A stretch of DNA of 64,000 nt, taken from positions 1 through 64,000 of the forward strand of contig CAYWJB010000002.1 of NCBI GenBank assembly GCA_964458495.1. The letters run 5' to 3'. The notes beneath the pieces are model-generated. The model did no database searches and had not been told where the DNA came from. It saw only the letters and a list, made by a program, of their open reading frames with translations. Source of the DNA: JANWVO01 sp964458495 (lineage in GTDB: Bacteria; Acidobacteriota; Terriglobia; Bryobacterales; Bryobacteraceae). The position numbers and the translations under genes are program-made. Of this stretch, positions 7,654 to 16,387 are shown piece by piece. Each line of letters opens with the position of its first letter. The stretch's first letter is position 1.

Positions 7654-8529
7654 ATGGAACACACGCCGGTATTGCTGCGCGAGACGCTGGAGTGGCTCGC
7701 GGTGCGGCCGGACGGCGTGTATGTGGATTGCACGTGCGGGCTGGGCGGCCATACGGCGGCGATAGCAGAGCGGCTGGAAACGGGCCGTGTGGTGGCGCTG
7801 GACAGGGACGCGGAGTCACTGGAAGAGGCGCGCCGGCGCTGCTTGACGCTGGCGGGCAGGATCGTTTTTGCACAGAGCAGTTTTTCCGGGCTTTCGTCCA
7901 CTCTCGACTCTCTCCTGCTGGCGCATGTGGACGGAATCCTGGCCGATCTGGGCGTGAGCCGTTATCAGCTGACCTCACCCGAACGGGGCTTCACGCTGCA
8001 GGCGGCGGGACCTTTGGACATGCGCATGGACAGGCGGCAGAGCCTCACCGCTGCCGCCATTGTCAATCACTATCCGGAACGGGAACTCGCCCGGATCTTC
8101 GAGGAACTGGGCGAAGAAAGGAGGCGCCTAGCGGAAAAGACAGCCAGAGCAGTGGTGCGGGCGCGGCCGATCGCCGACACGGCGCAACTGGCGCGCGTGG
8201 TGGCATCGGTTGCGCCCCGTACCGGGAAGATCCATCCGGCGACGCGGGTATTTCAGGCGTTGCGGATGGCGGTGAACGACGAGCCGGGGCAGCTGGAGGC
8301 GTTGCTGCAACAGGCGCCTGCGCGGCTGAAGGCGGGGGGGCGGCTGGTGGTGATCGCGTTTCACTCGCTGGACGACCGCAAGGTGAAGCAGCGGTTCCGG
8401 GAGTTGGCCCGGCAGGGCGGATACCGGATTTTGACGAAGCACGTGGTCCGGCCCGGGGAGGCGGAGAGGAGAGCCAACCCGGCGAGCCGCAGCGCCGTTC
8501 TGCGGGCACTGGAGCGGACGGGGGATTGA
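7654..8529 (+). CDS. rsmH: 16S rRNA (cytosine(1402)-N(4))-methyltransferase
   Basis: RsmH (MraW) uses SAM to methylate N4 of C1402 in 16S rRNA, in the P-site decoding region. The 291-residue protein starts EHTPVLLRETLEWL. The SAM-binding loop is DCTCGLGGHT (residues 25-34), and the acidic DRD motif follows. Family signatures RGFTLQAAGPLDMRMD and VIAFHSLDDRKVKQRF are present. Length is a little under the usual 300-315. It lies between mraZ and ftsL as in most dcw clusters. Confidence 0.95.
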   Translation: MEHTPVLLRETLEWLAVRPDGVYVDCTCGLGGHTAAIAERLETGRVVALDRDAESLEEARRRCLTLAGRIVFAQSSFSGLSSTLDSLLLAHVDGILADLGVSRYQLTSPERGFTLQAAGPLDMRMDRRQSLTAAAIVNHYPERELARIFEELGEERRRLAEKTARAVVRARPIADTAQLARVVASVAPRTGKIHPATRVFQALRMAVNDEPGQLEALLQQAPARLKAGGRLVVIAFHSLDDRKVKQRFRELARQGGYRILTKHVVRPGEAERRANPASRSAVLRALERTGD

Positions 8530-8563
8530 TGCGCATGCTGGATGAATTCTGGAGGGATGTCAG

Positions 8564-9034
8564 ATGAGCGGCCTGGAAGCGTTGCTGGACTGGTTTGCGG
8601 CCGGCAAGGAGGCGGCGGCCGCCGAGCGCCAAGCGGAGTGCGATGCGCGCCTGCGCACGCTGCCTCGCGAAGAGATTTTTCTTTATGTCAAGCCGATCGA
8701 CAACTCGCGCGTGCCGTGCGTGGCGCACCGCGGCGAGGTGATGTCCTGGGTGATGACAGCCGTGGTTGTCGTGCTGGGGGCAATGGCGCTGACCGCCGCC
8801 ATTCTGCCCTCGATGTCCAGCCTGACGACGAGCCACAGGCTGGAAAGCCTGAAACAGGAGCGCGCCGAGTTGCTGAATGAACTCCGGGAGCTGCGCAGCC
8901 AGGAGGCGGGCCTGCGCAGCGCGGAGCAACTGGAGCAGTACGCGGGCGAGCGGTTTGTCGCGCCGGCGCCGAAGTCGCTGGTGTTCGCACCGCCGACGAA
9001 GAGCACGGTGGCGGCGCTCGAAGCGCGCGAGTGA
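8564..9034 (+). CDS. ftsL: FtsL-like cell division protein
   Basis: This 156-residue bitopic membrane protein occupies the ftsL slot between rsmH and ftsI. It has a cytoplasmic N-terminus of about 58 residues, one membrane segment around residues 60-85 (WVMTAVVVVLGAMALTAAIL), and then a coiled coil rich in Leu, Glu and Arg (about residues 92-130). This layout fits FtsL, which joins FtsQ and FtsB to activate septal FtsWI. FtsL proteins share little sequence, so the call rests on topology and context. The ATG follows GGAGGG at 8551-8556. The proline- and alanine-rich end resembles the periplasmic tails of other FtsL proteins. Confidence 0.75.
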   Translation: MSGLEALLDWFAAGKEAAAAERQAECDARLRTLPREEIFLYVKPIDNSRVPCVAHRGEVMSWVMTAVVVVLGAMALTAAILPSMSSLTTSHRLESLKQERAELLNELRELRSQEAGLRSAEQLEQYAGERFVAPAPKSLVFAPPTKSTVAALEARE

Positions 9035-9083
9035 GGCGCCGGGCGGGGCGCCGGGACGGGCGGGAAGGTGGAAGCGATGGGCG

Positions 9084-11126
9084 ATGAATTACCAACACGA
9101 CAGGCAGCAATCCCTCCGGCGCGCGCGCATCGCCGCAGGCATTCTCGGCCTGATGACGCTGGCCGTGCTCGTTCGCCTGTTCGAGCTCCAGGTGCTGCGC
9201 CATGCGGAATATGTGGAGACGGCGCAGCGGCAGCAAATTCATGAGGTCACCGTGCCCGCCCTGCGCGGAGAGGTGCTGGCGCGGGACGGCTACCCGCTGG
9301 CGATCAGCGTGCGGACGGAATCCGCGGTGGTGAATCCCAGACAGATCCAGAATCCGGAGTTTTTCGCCGAGGTGGTGGCGCCGGTTCTGGGGCTGGAGGC
9401 GCGCCAGCTCGCGGCGGTACTGAAACAAAAGAAACTGGGAGCGCGCCGCAGTTCCCAATACTACCGGCTCGCCCAACACCTGACGCCGGACCAGCGCCGG
9501 CGGCTGCGGGCCCTGGGACAGACGTTTCCCATCCACATCATTCCGGACATGCGCCGCGACTACCCGAACGGGCTGACGGGCGCGCACGTGGTGGGAGCGA
9601 TCGACGCCGGCGGCGACGGCAATGCCGGCGTGGAGCAGAAGCTCAACGGCGAACTGAAGGGGCGGCCCGGCAGGCTCGCCTTCCTGGCGGGCGCGCGGAT
9701 GGACCGGTACCTGAGCTGGACCAAAGAGGAGAGCGTTCCGGGCATGAACGTGAAGCTCTCGATCGACCGGGTGATCCAGTACGATGCGGAGCGATTCCTG
9801 GCCGAGGGCATCCGCGAATCAAGCGCCGAGAGCGGCACGGTGGTGGTGATGGACCCGCGCAACGGCGAGATTCTGGCGCTCGCCAACTATCCGACCTTCG
9901 ATCCCCGCCGCACCACTCCCACGCCGGCGGAGGCCGCGGCGCGGCACACCAACATCGCCGTGCAGATCCCGTGCGAACCGGGCTCGGTGATGAAGATGAT
10001 CACCGTCACGATGGGGCTCGACACGGGGCTGTTCCGCCCGGAATCGCTGATTTACTGCGAAAACGGGGCGTTCCCGCGCCCCGGGCGGCGGGCGATCCAC
10101 GACGTGCACCGCTACGGGACGCTGGACGTCAGCGGCGTGCTCATCAAGAGCAGCAACATCGGAGTGGCGAAGATCAGCCTGGCGGCGGGACCGGCGAAGC
10201 TGTACGACTACCTGAAGAAGTTCGGCATCGGAGACCGCACGGGGATCGAGCTGCCCGCCGAGTCGCGCGGCATCCTGCGGCCGCGGGCTTGCCGCGATTC
10301 GCGCGACCGCAACTGCTGGACGCCCACCTCGCACGAGTACATTGCTTTCGGCCACGAGGTGAGCGCCACGGCGGTGCAACTGGCGCGCGCCGTCTCGGTG
10401 ATCGCCAACGGCGGGCTGCTGGTGCAGCCGCATCTGGTGACCGGCAAGAGCCGTCCGACACCGGAAGGGCGCGAGGTTCCGGAACCGGTGAGGATCGAGC
10501 CGCCGCGCCGCGTGCTGCGGCCCGAGACGGCGTTCACTGTCCGCCGCATCATGGAGCGGGTGGTGGAGGAAGGCACGGGAAAGGAGGCACGGATCCCGGG
10601 CTATTCCGCAGGCGGCAAGACGGGCTCGGCGGAGATCTTCGAGAACGGGCGCTGGCTGGACCGCCACAACTCCTCCTTCATCGGCTTTGCGCCGGTGGCC
10701 AATCCGCGCATCGTCGTGGTGGTGACGCTGAACCGCACGCCCAAACTGGGCGGCGCCTCCGCTGCGCCGGTGTTCCGCAAGGTGGCCGGGACGGCGTTGC
10801 GCGTGTTGCAGGTGCCGATGGACCAGCCGGAAACGGTGCCGGAAGGAAGGAAGCCGGAAGAGACGAAACCGCCAGTGCTACTGGCGAAGATGGCCGAGGA
10901 AGAAGAGGAGCCGCCTGCCGGCCCCGTGCCGACGCCTGCGCTCGTGGGTCCGCGTGTGCCGGATTTCCGTGGCCGGCCATTGGTGGCCGTGCTGCGCGAG
11001 GCCGCCTCGATGGGCCTGCCGCTGGAGACCACGGGGCGCGGCAAGGCTCGGGCGCAGTCGCCGCCGCCCGGAACCATTCTGGCGCCGGGCATGCGCGTGC
11101 AGGTGCGCTTCTCGGTGACGCCATGA
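9084..11126 (+). CDS. ftsI: peptidoglycan transpeptidase FtsI (PBP3) with C-terminal PASTA domain
   Basis: This 680-residue class B penicillin-binding protein crosslinks septal peptidoglycan with FtsW. A single N-terminal membrane anchor lies near residues 15-35, followed by the dimerisation domain (ALRGEVLARDG). The transpeptidase domain has S301-V-M-K304, S356-S-N358 and K512-T-G514. After an acidic, proline-rich linker, residues 622-680 form a PASTA-like domain (VPDFRGRPLVAVLREA...). PASTA domains are commoner on Gram-positive penicillin-binding proteins. The ATG at 9084 is chosen because it directly precedes the membrane segment; the frame upstream overlaps ftsL and is not protein-like. 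It shares an ATGA with murE. Confidence 0.94.
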   Translation: MNYQHDRQQSLRRARIAAGILGLMTLAVLVRLFELQVLRHAEYVETAQRQQIHEVTVPALRGEVLARDGYPLAISVRTESAVVNPRQIQNPEFFAEVVAPVLGLEARQLAAVLKQKKLGARRSSQYYRLAQHLTPDQRRRLRALGQTFPIHIIPDMRRDYPNGLTGAHVVGAIDAGGDGNAGVEQKLNGELKGRPGRLAFLAGARMDRYLSWTKEESVPGMNVKLSIDRVIQYDAERFLAEGIRESSAESGTVVVMDPRNGEILALANYPTFDPRRTTPTPAEAAARHTNIAVQIPCEPGSVMKMITVTMGLDTGLFRPESLIYCENGAFPRPGRRAIHDVHRYGTLDVSGVLIKSSNIGVAKISLAAGPAKLYDYLKKFGIGDRTGIELPAESRGILRPRACRDSRDRNCWTPTSHEYIAFGHEVSATAVQLARAVSVIANGGLLVQPHLVTGKSRPTPEGREVPEPVRIEPPRRVLRPETAFTVRRIMERVVEEGTGKEARIPGYSAGGKTGSAEIFENGRWLDRHNSSFIGFAPVANPRIVVVVTLNRTPKLGGASAAPVFRKVAGTALRVLQVPMDQPETVPEGRKPEETKPPVLLAKMAEEEEEPPAGPVPTPALVGPRVPDFRGRPLVAVLREAASMGLPLETTGRGKARAQSPPPGTILAPGMRVQVRFSVTP

Positions 11127-12613
11127 ATCTCGCCGCTCTCTTTCAGGACGTTCCGTTGCGGGCAGCGAACGCCGCGTGGGAGCGGATCGAGGTGCGCGGG
11201 CTGGAATACGACAGCCGGCGCGTGGAGCCGGGCTTCGTCTTCTTCGCCTTTCCCGGCAGCCGCACGAGCGGGGCGCTGTATGCGCAGCAGGCGCTGGAGC
11301 GCGGCGCGGTGGCAGTGGCGAGCGAGTTGCCGGCGCCGCAGGGCTTCCCCGCCCCATGGATCGAAGTGGATCATGGGCGGCGCGCGCTGGCGCTGGCGAG
11401 CCTGCGGTTTTACGGGCATCCGGATGCAAAGCTGCGGCTGACGGGCGTGACGGGCACCAACGGGAAAACCACCACGGTGTTCGCCATCGACTCCATGCTG
11501 CGGCATGCGGGGCGCCACAGCGGCATGGCGGGCACGGTGGTGTACCGCATCGGCGGGCGCGAATCGCTGGCGGTGAATACCACGCCCGAATCTCTCGACC
11601 TGGTGCGGATGATGGACGAGCAGGCGCGCGCGGGCGGCACGGACTTCGTCTTCGAGGTCTCCTCGCATGCGCTGGCGCTGGAGCGTGTCTACGGATTCTC
11701 CTTCCATACAGCCGTCTTCACGAACTTCACGCAGGATCACCTCGACTTCCACGGCACAATGGAGGCTTATTTCGCGGCCAAACACCGGCTGTTTGAGGGC
11801 GCAGGCGGCCCGCCGCCGAAGTTTGCGGTGATCAACCGCGACGATCCCTGGTCGGAGCGGATCGTGACCGGCAGCGGCACCGAGCGCTGGACCTACGGCG
11901 CAGGTGAAGGCGCGGTCTTCCGCCTGAAAGAGGTGGACGCCAGGTTCGACGGCGTGCGGTTCACGGTCGTGCATCCGCGGGGAGAGACCGTGATTCGCTC
12001 GCCGCTGTGCGGGCGTTTCAATGTCTATAATCTGGCGGCTGCTTTCACCGCGGGCGTGGCGCTGGGGCTCGAGCCGGACGAGGCAGCGGCGGGGCTCGCC
12101 CTGTGCCGCAGCGTGCCGGGGCGGTTCGAGCGCGTGGATGCGGGGCAGCCGTTTCTGGTGATCGTCGATTACGCGCACACCGAGGACGCGCTGAAGAACC
12201 TGATCGATGCGGCGCGGGCGCTGGGACCGAAGCGGGTGATCACGGTGTTCGGCTGCGGAGGCGACCGCGACAAGTCCAAGCGGCCGCGGATGGGGGGGAC
12301 GGCTGCGGCGCTGAGCGACCTGGTGGTGGCCACGAGCGACAATCCGCGCAGCGAAAACCCGCTGGACATCCTCAATGACATTCTTGTGGGGCTGCGCAAG
12401 CACGACACGCCGCACATGGTGGAGCCGGACCGCCGCAGCGCGATCCGCCTGGCCATCGGCCGCGCCGCAGCGGGTGACATTGTTCTGATCGCCGGCAAGG
12501 GCCACGAGACCTATCAGGTGCTGGCCGAAGGCACGGTTCCCTTCGACGACCGGCAGGTGGCGCGCGAGGTGCTGGAGAGCTACGGATACGGCGGGCAGGA
12601 GCGCGCGTCATGA
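11123..12613 (+). CDS. murE: UDP-MurNAc-tripeptide synthetase (meso-DAP-adding)
   Basis: MurE adds the third residue of the stem peptide to UDP-MurNAc-L-Ala-D-Glu in the cytoplasm, using ATP. The 496-residue protein has the Mur ligase P-loop GTNGKT (K115). It also has DNPRSENP at residues 406-413. The DNPR version of that motif goes with meso-diaminopimelate, so this wall should be of the direct mDAP type. The ATG at 11123 overlaps the ftsI stop by ATGA, so the two are likely coupled. It overlaps murF in the same way at its 3' end. Confidence 0.95.
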   Translation: MNLAALFQDVPLRAANAAWERIEVRGLEYDSRRVEPGFVFFAFPGSRTSGALYAQQALERGAVAVASELPAPQGFPAPWIEVDHGRRALALASLRFYGHPDAKLRLTGVTGTNGKTTTVFAIDSMLRHAGRHSGMAGTVVYRIGGRESLAVNTTPESLDLVRMMDEQARAGGTDFVFEVSSHALALERVYGFSFHTAVFTNFTQDHLDFHGTMEAYFAAKHRLFEGAGGPPPKFAVINRDDPWSERIVTGSGTERWTYGAGEGAVFRLKEVDARFDGVRFTVVHPRGETVIRSPLCGRFNVYNLAAAFTAGVALGLEPDEAAAGLALCRSVPGRFERVDAGQPFLVIVDYAHTEDALKNLIDAARALGPKRVITVFGCGGDRDKSKRPRMGGTAAALSDLVVATSDNPRSENPLDILNDILVGLRKHDTPHMVEPDRRSAIRLAIGRAAAGDIVLIAGKGHETYQVLAEGTVPFDDRQVAREVLESYGYGGQERAS

Positions 12614-13929
12614 CGATCACGGTGGCCGGGCGACCCTGCACGTCGGCGAGCGTGGACACGCGGACGCTCGAGCCAGGCGCGGTGTTCGTGGCGCTGCGGG
12701 GGCCCAACCACGACGGGCACGACTATGTGGCGGCGGCGTTCGGGAAAGGCGCGGCGGCGGCGGTGGTGGAGAGGCCGGTGGAGGGCTGCGGGCCGCTGGA
12801 GATCGTGCCGTCGGCTCTCGGCTGGCTCCAGAACACGGCCGCCGAGGCGCGCCGCCGCTGGGACGGGCTCGTGGTGGGCATCACCGGCAGCGCCGGCAAG
12901 ACCACGGCGAAGGAAGCCGTGGCGGCGGTGCTCTCGGCGTGCCTGCGCACGGGCAAGACGCAGGGCAATTACAACAACCACATCGGCGTGCCGCTGACGA
13001 TCCTGAATCTGCCGGACGAGGCCGAAGCCGCCGTGGTGGAGATCGGCATGAATCACGCGGGCGAGATCCGGGAGCTCGCGAAGATCGCTGGGCCGCGGAT
13101 CGGCGTCGTGACCAACGTGGGTACGGCGCACATCGAGAACCTGGGCTCGATCGAAGCCATCGCGGCGGCCAAGCGCGAGCTGGTTGAGGCGCTGCCCCCG
13201 GATGGCGTGGCGGTCTTGAGCGCTGACGACGCGCGCGTGCGCGCCATGGCCGGAGCGTTCTCCGGCCGGACGGTGTTTTACGGTTCGTCTTCCTTTGTTC
13301 CTTCCGAGGCACCCCACGTCCGGGCCTCGAACGTCGTCTGGCTGTCGGACGGCGTGCAGTTCGAGGTTCCGGACGTGGGCTCTTTTTTCTGCCCGCTCGC
13401 CGGGCGGGGAGGGCTGATGGCGGCCCTGGCGGCGCTGGCCGTGGCGCGCGCGCTCGGCCTGGATCCGGGACAATGGAAGGAGACGATCGCCCGCCTGAAG
13501 ACCGTTCCCATGCGGCTGGAACGGATCGAACACAACGGCGCCGTGGTGTGGAATGACTGCTACAACTCGAACCCCGAGGCGGCCATGATGATGCTGGACC
13601 TGCTGGCGGAGACGCCGGCGGCGCGGCGCATCGCCGTGCTCGGCGAGATGCTGGAGCTGGGCGGATGGAGCGAGCCGCTGCACCGCGAAGTGGGCCGCCA
13701 CGCGGCCGCGCGCGGCGTGGACCTGCTGGTGGGCGTCCGCGGGGACGCCCGCGAGATGCTGGCGGGCGCCGTGGAGGCGGGCCTGGCGCCGCAGAAGACG
13801 GCTTATTTCGACGACCCGGCCGAGGCCGGCGCCTTCGTGAAAGAGTTTGCGCGCGAAGGCGACGCGCTGCTGTTCAAGGGCTCGCGCGGAGTCCGCATGG
13901 AGCGGGCGCTGGAGGCGTTCCTGGGCTAG
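12610..13929 (+). CDS. murF: UDP-MurNAc-tripeptide:D-Ala-D-Ala ligase
   Basis: MurF adds D-Ala-D-Ala to complete the UDP-MurNAc-pentapeptide. The 439-residue protein starts MTITVAGRPCTSASVDTRTL, a typical MurF N-terminus with the SxDTR motif. It carries the P-loop GSAGKTTAKE (K97) and NYNNHIGVPLT. NAxxANPxS-like features appear as WNDCYNSNPEAAM. It starts inside the murE stop (ATGA) and ends 2 bp before mraY. The D-Ala-D-Ala ligase that supplies its substrate is not in this window. Confidence 0.95.
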   Translation: MTITVAGRPCTSASVDTRTLEPGAVFVALRGPNHDGHDYVAAAFGKGAAAAVVERPVEGCGPLEIVPSALGWLQNTAAEARRRWDGLVVGITGSAGKTTAKEAVAAVLSACLRTGKTQGNYNNHIGVPLTILNLPDEAEAAVVEIGMNHAGEIRELAKIAGPRIGVVTNVGTAHIENLGSIEAIAAAKRELVEALPPDGVAVLSADDARVRAMAGAFSGRTVFYGSSSFVPSEAPHVRASNVVWLSDGVQFEVPDVGSFFCPLAGRGGLMAALAALAVARALGLDPGQWKETIARLKTVPMRLERIEHNGAVVWNDCYNSNPEAAMMMLDLLAETPAARRIAVLGEMLELGGWSEPLHREVGRHAAARGVDLLVGVRGDAREMLAGAVEAGLAPQKTAYFDDPAEAGAFVKEFAREGDALLFKGSRGVRMERALEAFLG

Positions 13930-13931
13930 CC

Positions 13932-15065
13932 ATGTTCTACTGGCTCTTCTACGAGATATTGTTCCCGCACTTCTCCCCGTTCCGTGTCTTCGGATACGTC
14001 ACGTTCCGCACGTTCGCGGCCAGCCTGTTCGCTTTTCTGCTGGGCGTTGTGCTGGGGCCGTGGTTCATCCGCAAGATGCGCGAACTCGAGATCGGCCAGC
14101 CGATCCGGGAAGACGGGCCCGAGAGCCATCAGAAAAAGGCGGGCACGCCGAGCATGGGCGGTCTGTTGATCCTGTTCTGCACGCTGGTTCCCACGCTGCT
14201 GTTCACTCATCTGGCCAATCCCTATGTTTGGGTGGCCATGTTCGCCTGCGCGGGCTACGCCGCCATCGGTTTCGCCGACGACTATCTGAAGGTCCGGCGC
14301 GGCCGCAACCTCGGACTCACGGGACGGCAGAAGATGGCCATGCAGGCGCTGATGATGGTGGCCCTGGGCGTCTGGCTGCTGGAGCTGCACCGCCGCGGGC
14401 TCTATAGCACGGCGATGAACGTGCCCTTCTTCAAGAACGTTCGTCCGGACCTGCTGATCGACGCGCTGCTCGAAAACCCGTGGACTTACCCTCTGGGCTT
14501 CTCCGTCTTCTTCGCGTTCCTGCTGCTGGTGATCGTCGGATCGTCAAACGCGGTGAACCTGACCGACGGGCTGGACGGACTGGCCGCGGGGCTGATGGTG
14601 ATCGCCGGCGGCGCGATGACGGTGCTGTGCTACGTGAGCGGGCACGCGCAGTTCGCCCGTTATCTGGAGCTGGCGCGCCTGCCGGGAGCGGGCGAGCTGA
14701 CAATCTTCTGCGCGTCGCTCACCGGCGCTGTGCTGGCCTTCCTTTGGTACAACGCGCACCCGGCGGAGATCTTCATGGGCGACGTGGGCTCGCTGGCGCT
14801 GGGCGGCAGCCTGGGTGTGGTGGCGGTGCTGATCAAACAGGAATTGATGCTTTTGTTTATCGGCGGCGTGTATGTGATCGAGGCTCTGAGCGTGATGATC
14901 CAGGTGGCGAGCTACAAGACGCGCGGCAAGCGCGTGTTCCTGATGGCGCCGCTGCACCACCATTTCGAGAAGCTGGGATGGGACGAGACCAAGGTGGTGG
15001 TGCGATTCTGGATCGCCGGGCTGGTGTGGGCGCTGTTCGCGCTGACGACGCTGAAGCTGAGATAG
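13932..15065 (+). CDS. mraY: phospho-MurNAc-pentapeptide transferase
   Basis: MraY transfers phospho-MurNAc-pentapeptide to undecaprenyl phosphate, making lipid I in the inner membrane. The 377-residue polytopic protein has about ten membrane segments. Signature motifs are present: KKAGTPSMGG, FADDYLK with D116/D117, NLTDGLDGLA, GDVGSLALGG and the cytoplasmic MAPLHHHFEKLGW. The ATG at 13932 gives an aromatic N-terminus (MFYWLFYEI) that leads into the first helix. It sits 2 bp from murF and from murD, deep in the operon. Confidence 0.96.
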   Translation: MFYWLFYEILFPHFSPFRVFGYVTFRTFAASLFAFLLGVVLGPWFIRKMRELEIGQPIREDGPESHQKKAGTPSMGGLLILFCTLVPTLLFTHLANPYVWVAMFACAGYAAIGFADDYLKVRRGRNLGLTGRQKMAMQALMMVALGVWLLELHRRGLYSTAMNVPFFKNVRPDLLIDALLENPWTYPLGFSVFFAFLLLVIVGSSNAVNLTDGLDGLAAGLMVIAGGAMTVLCYVSGHAQFARYLELARLPGAGELTIFCASLTGAVLAFLWYNAHPAEIFMGDVGSLALGGSLGVVAVLIKQELMLLFIGGVYVIEALSVMIQVASYKTRGKRVFLMAPLHHHFEKLGWDETKVVVRFWIAGLVWALFALTTLKLR

Positions 15066-15067
15066 CC

Positions 15068-16387
15068 ATGGACGTGCGCGGCAAGAGAGTCACGGTGTTC
15101 GGCATGGGCGCCTCGGGCGTGGCCGTGCTGGACCTGCTGCGCCGTCACGGGGCGCAGGTGCGCGCGTCCGACGTGAAGCCCCGCGAGGCGCTGCCGGAGT
15201 TTGACGCGCCGTTCGTGCCGCAGTCGCCGGAGGCGCTGGAAGGCTGCGACATCGCCGTACTGAGCCCCGGCGTGCCCGCAGACCTGCCCATGTTCGGGCA
15301 AGCCAGGGCGCTCGGGACGCTGGTCGTGGGCGACGTGGAAGCGGCATCGTGGTTTCTTCAGGGGCCGGTGCTGGGCATCACCGGCACGAACGGCAAAACG
15401 ACGACGACGGCGCTGACCGGACACCTGTTGCGCACGGCGGGCGTCGCTTGCCAGGTGGGTGGAAACATCGGACGGCCATTGGCGGCGATGGTGGAGTCTT
15501 CGCGCAAGGACCAGTGGAACGTGCTCGAGCTTTCCAGTTTTCAGCTGGAAACCACGCACACGCTGCGAGTACACATCGCCGCCGTGCTCAACATCACGCA
15601 GAACCACCTGGACCGGCACCACACTTTCGATGCGTATGCAGCGGCGAAGGCGAAGATCCTCGCGGGCCAGCAGCCGGAGGACCACGCGGTGCTGAACGCC
15701 GAAAACGCGGCCAGCGCGGCGCTCGCCGGACAAGCCAGGGGTCGCGTGTGGTGGTTCTGCGCGGGGGGCGCGCGCGAGCCGGGCTTCTGGCAGCAGGACG
15801 GCATGCTGTGGGCGGGCGGCGAGCCGTTCATGCCTGCGTCCGGGATTCCGCTGCGGGGGCGGCACAACCTGGAGAACGTGCTCGCCGCAGCCTGCTGCGC
15901 GCATCTGGCGGGCGCGCCGCTGGAGGCGATCCGGCGGGGCGTGCAAACGTTCGAGGGCGTCGAGCACCGCATCGAGTTCGTGCGCGAGTTGGGCGGTGTG
16001 CGCTACTACAATGACTCGAAGGCGACCAGCGTCGACGCCACCCGCAAGGCGCTGGAATCCTTCGAGGGGCGGCTGTGGGTGATTCTCGGCGGCAAGGACA
16101 AGGACAGCGACTACCGCGAACTGCGCCCGCTGCTCGCTGAACGGGCCCGCGCCGTGCTGCTGATCGGCGCCGCGGCGGAAAAGATCGCCTCTCACCTGGA
16201 AGGGGCGCTGCCCCTGATTCACTGCGGCGACCTGCGCGCGGCTGTAGAAACAGCGTGGCGAAAGGCCGAACCCGGCGACACGGTACTGCTGGCGCCTGCC
16301 TGCGCCAGCTTCGACCAGTTCTCCGGCTACGAGGAGCGAGGGCGCGTCTTCAAGTCGCTGGTCCACGCGCTGGAGGGCCGGCCATGA
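15068..16387 (+). CDS. murD: UDP-MurNAc-L-alanine:D-glutamate ligase
   Basis: MurD adds D-glutamate to UDP-MurNAc-L-Ala with ATP hydrolysis. The 439-residue protein starts with a Rossmann-like GMGASG loop for the UDP substrate. It has the P-loop GTNGKTTT (K110) and the family segments ELSSFQLE, NHLDRH and YNDSKATS, the last a MurD hallmark. It ends DQFSGYEERGRVFK..., also typical. It starts 2 bp after mraY and overlaps ftsW by ATGA. Confidence 0.95.
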   Translation: MDVRGKRVTVFGMGASGVAVLDLLRRHGAQVRASDVKPREALPEFDAPFVPQSPEALEGCDIAVLSPGVPADLPMFGQARALGTLVVGDVEAASWFLQGPVLGITGTNGKTTTTALTGHLLRTAGVACQVGGNIGRPLAAMVESSRKDQWNVLELSSFQLETTHTLRVHIAAVLNITQNHLDRHHTFDAYAAAKAKILAGQQPEDHAVLNAENAASAALAGQARGRVWWFCAGGAREPGFWQQDGMLWAGGEPFMPASGIPLRGRHNLENVLAAACCAHLAGAPLEAIRRGVQTFEGVEHRIEFVRELGGVRYYNDSKATSVDATRKALESFEGRLWVILGGKDKDSDYRELRPLLAERARAVLLIGAAAEKIASHLEGALPLIHCGDLRAAVETAWRKAEPGDTVLLAPACASFDQFSGYEERGRVFKSLVHALEGRP

